Made by a program: the position numbers and the translations under genes. The notes beneath the pieces were generated by a model. It did no database searches, was not told the DNA's origin, and was given only the letters and a program-made list of their open reading frames with translations. 64,000 nucleotides of DNA from contig NC_084789.1 of the NCBI RefSeq assembly GCF_028858725.1, positions 40,651,211 to 40,715,210 of the forward strand. The letters are read 5' to 3'. Positions 56,936 through 64,000 of the stretch are shown piece by piece. Each line of letters begins with the position of its first letter. The stretch's first letter is position 1. The DNA is from Colius striatus (Eukaryota; Chordata; Aves; Coliiformes; Coliidae).

Positions 56936-58334
56936 ATAGACCAGCAACAATTACCATAAAAATATCTTTCTTTAGAATCCTGACCAAAACACAAAAGGGT
57001 TTAAAATCGCATGTCACAGACTGTGATTGTCATGGAGCTCAGGAGCTCCCCTACACTACTCCCCCCTCTCCAGTGCCCTACATTCAGCACCACTGGCTGG
57101 GGACCTCACAGCACCATGCATAGTAGGGGGACCCCATACTGTTCCATGCCATGCCAGGGTGTGCCAGCCAGGCTCCATGTGGCCTCAAGCAGGGGCAGCT
57201 CTGGGAGCCATGAGGTATGTGCTTGGGGGGGGGGGGGGGGGGGGGAGGGGACAAGAGGATGGGGGATGGCCCAGAGCAGGTGACGTGTGGGGAGGGTGGT
57301 GTACTGGTCCTGTCCCCTCCCCTACCTGGAGTGATGCCAGGGCTGACGCTGGACCTGCGATGGCGACGCAAAACAGAGACAAGAGGGAGCGGCCCAGGGG
57401 CAAGAGGAGAGGATGAAGTGGCCAGTATGGGGGTTGGAGGGGCCAGGCTGTGCCCCCCCAGCATGAGCCACCCCAGGCCCCTGTGCTGGCACCTGGGGGG
57501 GAGTTCTGAACTCCGCTGCAGGGGTTGGGGATCATGTTTGTTGCTTAAAACACATCTTGCAACAGCCACATGGGCAGGAAGCAAGCATGGACAGCGCTGG
57601 CATCCTGTGGGCTGGCCATGGGAACACACCGGCATCACATGGCCGCAGCACCAGCACACAGGTCCATGGCCATGCCGTGGCACTGGCATACTTGGCTATG
57701 GCACGGGCATCGCACTAACATGCGATGGGCACCACCTGGCATCACCTGGCACGGGCGCTGTGGTGTGGGGCTGCAGCCCCTGCCCAGAGCCTGCAGGCAC
57801 ATTAAGGCAGATACTGGATGGCACATGGCAGTGGGGAAGGTGTGCTGCTGGGGGAGAGGGAGTGAATCCCCAAACCCTGCATTCTGCTACCCCTAACATG
57901 GGCACTACTGTTTCCTGGCACCAGCTCCTATTGCACAACCTGACACTGGTGCCACTATGCACCATGCTGGGAACCCTCCTCATGTTGGTCAGCCGGAGTG
58001 AGAATTTAAGACATGACATTTTGCACTACATGCAAACCCAACCACTGCAACCCATCCCCCTCACACTGCCCAAGCTACAAGGACACCTACAGGTGCCATA
58101 GCCCTGCCCCTCCACAGCACCACTGCGACCCTCAACCTGGCTATAGGGGGTCAAGATCCGACCCTCATGGGGGAGGTGGGTGTGAGGGTGCAGCAGGGCA
58201 GGGAGCCCAGCCCAGATCCTTTGAGCAGGGTGGTGGTGGAGCAGCAGGGGGGGGGAAGTGTCTTATGTTGGGATTTCTGCTTTTAAACAACCCATAAAAA
58301 GATTTTTTTTTAATTACAAAAATTATATATTTTA

Positions 58335-58336
58335 TA

Positions 58337-58370
<34 letters not shown>
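58335..58370. repeat. (TA)n microsatellite
   Basis: About 17 TA units with one interruption. Confidence 0.9.
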
Positions 58371-58372
<2 letters not shown>

Positions 58373-59192
58373 CTTAGGTGGGCTCCAGCAGGCTGCCTGC
58401 TTCTCCAGCCAACTCCGGCCCCGCACCTCCCCTGCCTCCGCCTGAGGTAAGAAAAAATTCACAAACCAATTTTTTTGGGGGGGAGGGGGTGGAGGGGAGG
58501 TGATAAACCCATTCCTGGGTGCCCCTGCCACAGCCCTGCCCACTCTCTCTGAGTTTGCCCCCCTTCCCCAACTCCCAGACCCCCTCCTCCAGGTCCCCTG
58601 CTGAAGTCTGGCCCCTCTCCCTGTGCCAGGAGTAAAGGGGGGGTGGTTGAGGGGTATAGCCTTCTGCCAGGGCAGCTGGGGCAGTAGTGCAGTGGGAGCT
58701 GTATGGGGTCTCCCGGGGGGGGGCACCTGCTGCCCCCACCAGTGCCTCCGAGGCCATTGCAACTCCTGAAGGACAGGACAAAGAAACCCATGAGGATGAG
58801 GGGGAAAACAACAACAACCAAAAAAAGGGACAAAGGAAAAAGTGGGGGGCATGTAGAGAGGGGAGGGGGGGTGACCACAGTGGGTCCTCACAACTCCCCC
58901 CTCTCCTTGGTGTCCTACAGCACCTGCTGGTGCTTGGCACAAAATCATCTCATCTCAGCCCAAAAAAAAGAGAAAAAACAGCCCCCAATGTGGCCCCAAA
59001 TTTAGGGCGAGGGTCCATGGGCTGGGGGTCACCCTCACTGTCGCTGTGGCTGCCACTGTCCCCCGTGCCCTGCTGTGAGAGGGGTTCCTAGCTCCAACTC
59101 TCCCACCCCCCCATGCTGCTGCCCAGCCAAAAGTGCATGTGGCTGCAGCCCCTTCAGCTGGGGCAACCTCTCCCTGTGCAGTCCAGAGCCCT

Positions 59193-59296
59193 GCCCTCTC
59201 CTCTCCTCTCCTCTCCTCTCCTCTCCTCTCCTCTCCTCTCCTCTCCTCTCCTCTCCTCTCCTCTCCTCTCCTCTCCTCTCCTCTCCTCTCCTCTCC
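59193..59296 (+). repeat. (CTCTC)n pentanucleotide array
   Basis: About 20 perfect copies of a five-base unit, all pyrimidine on the + strand and all purine on the - strand, in the inferred THRA 3' UTR or just beyond it. Confidence 0.95.
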
Positions 59297-59676
59297 CTTG
59301 TCCTCTCTTCTTCCAAAGTGCAGTTAGTTTAATATTTTAGCCTCTCAGGGAGGGAAATAAATGCTTAAAATAATAATCTAAGAAGAGAAGGACAATAAAG
59401 GAAACGCTCGACCATTGGGGCCCTTCCCTGTGCAAACAAACAAAAGTCATCAAGTCCTGGGGGGTGTGGTGGGGAGGTGGCCATGGGGGGGGAGGAGGGG
59501 GCAAAATGAGACTCCCACTCTGAGCACAGCATTTCTCCCCCTTGCCCCTGTGGGTGGGGGAGTGGCCAAGGGATAAGAAACATCTTTTTTCTTTTTGAAG
59601 GGGGAGAAGGGAGAGCAGAGTGGGGAGGAGGAGGGAGGTTTAGGGGGAGATGGGAGTTGAGAGGGAGGTGGTGGCT

Positions 59677-63083
<3,407 letters not shown>

Positions 63084-63639
63084 TCAGTTTCCTCCTGTGG
63101 CAGCACATGCCACCAGCCCTGCTGCTGCCCCTTATCCCACTGCGGGCAGCCCCAGCATGATAAGGGTTAAAGGCTGGGGGGCTGAGCGGGGGCTGCCTAG
63201 GTCCCCGGCAGCAATAAAGTTTCCATTATCCATCTGGCTGTGGGGGGAGAAGGAAGGGTGTCTCTGTCCCCCCAGCTCACAATGACACACTGTCCCTGCC
63301 ATTGTCCGGGGGTCCTGGCAGCCTGGGGACCAGCACCCCCAACTTCTCCACCCCCCCCCCTCCCCGCAGCCTCATGGGAAAACTGAGGCATGGAGATTCC
63401 TGTGACCCCCAAAATGAAGTAAATCCAGGCAGCCCCAATGCAGGGCGGGGAACCAGTCCTTCCCCCACCCCAGGTCCCTGCACCAGCCCCTCCTCCCACC
63501 CATCCTCTGGGGAATGGGGCAGGGCTGGGGGGCAGTGCCCAGCGGGGCCCCCTTATCTCCCACCCCAGGGTGCCACCGGCCCAAATAGCACCGCCCTGGC
63601 CTGGCACAGCCCATGGCCATGGAGGGGGATGGGCATCCC

Positions 63640-64000
63640 ACAGGGACATGAAAGCTTGGGGGCCCAGGGGTGACATGGGGTGCTGGGGGTAGGGAGGCAG
63701 GAGAGTGGGGTGCCCATGGGACTCTGGGGGACCCAACAGGGACATAAGGCTCCCAGGGGACCCCAGGAGGCCAAACAGGGACATGGGGTGCCTGTGGGAC
63801 TCTGGGGGACCCAAAAGGCTCCCAGGGGCACCCCAAAATGCTCAGCAGGGATGTGAGGTGTCCATGGGACCCTGGGATGCTGCAGGGACATGGGGGACCC
63901 AGCAGAGACATGGGACGCCCAGGGGTACCCCAGGATGCCCAGCAAAGACATGCAGTGCCTGTGGGACCCCAGGATGTTCAGCGGGCATATGGGAGGCCCG
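63640..64000. repeat. Minisatellite at the right edge, THRA intron
   Basis: About eight imperfect units of 40-48 bases with GACATGGGGTGCC(C/T)(A/G)TGGGAC(T/C)CTGGG and CCCA(A/G)(C/A)AGGGACAT. The array continues to the window edge. Confidence 0.85.

Larger units (their letters stand above)
56940..59676. other. Convergent NR1D1-THRA intergenic region and inferred THRA 3' UTR
   Basis: About 2.7 kb between the NR1D1 end and the THRA stop. It contains a G run of about 23 (57222-57245), a (TA)n tract (58335-58370) and a pentanucleotide array. AT-rich blocks near 58.3 and 59.35 kb are candidate ends of the - strand THRA transcript (ATTAAA on the - strand near 58308 and 59329). No coding exon is recognised on either strand. 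Confidence 0.55.

Overview
The window is vertebrate nuclear DNA and almost certainly from a bird. CR1 retrotransposons end in the octamer tail (ATTCTATG)n, the gene block is the RAPGEFL1-CASC3-MSL1-NR1D1-THRA neighbourhood (human 17q21; a microchromosome in chicken), and the right three quarters is GC-rich with short introns and many minisatellites.

Left part (1 to about 14.7 kb): a nested cluster of gammaretrovirus-like endogenous retroviruses (ERVs). At least four LTR families are visible, named here A, B, C and D. Provirus B (3910-11349, flanked by a GTAA duplication) carries decayed gag, pro-pol and env remnants. It lies inside a larger family-C array with pol, zinc-knuckle and env fragments, and a solo LTR D sits inside a C LTR. 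Two arms of about 1.47 kb (604-2070 and 9466-10936) form a near-identical inverted repeat. One truncated Env transmembrane-subunit frame of 216 codons is still open (12481-13131).

Middle part (17.2-45 kb): seven exons of a RAPGEFL1-like gene on the + strand, truncated at both ends, carrying two indels and lying opposite to the orientation expected from human synteny. Then come CASC3 (exon-junction-complex core, - strand, 12 coding exons) and MSL1 (MSL histone-acetyltransferase scaffold, - strand, 8 coding exons, one apparent frameshift in exon 1). CR1 copies sit in the introns of all three.

Right part (45-64 kb): an intergenic stretch with a solo LTR (46092-46559), a CR1 tail and minisatellites; NR1D1 (Rev-erb alpha, + strand, 8 coding exons, complete); and THRA (thyroid hormone receptor alpha, - strand, six 3' coding exons; the N-terminal exons lie beyond position 64000). 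NR1D1 and THRA converge tail to tail. NR1D1 intron 1 holds a promoter-like block with GC box, inverted CCAAT, a perfect CRE and two CACGTG E-boxes, which suits a circadian gene.

The host genes are neighbours by conserved synteny, not an operon. NR1D1 and THRA are nuclear receptors, MSL1 is a chromatin scaffold and CASC3 works in mRNA surveillance. No tRNA, rRNA or CRISPR was seen.
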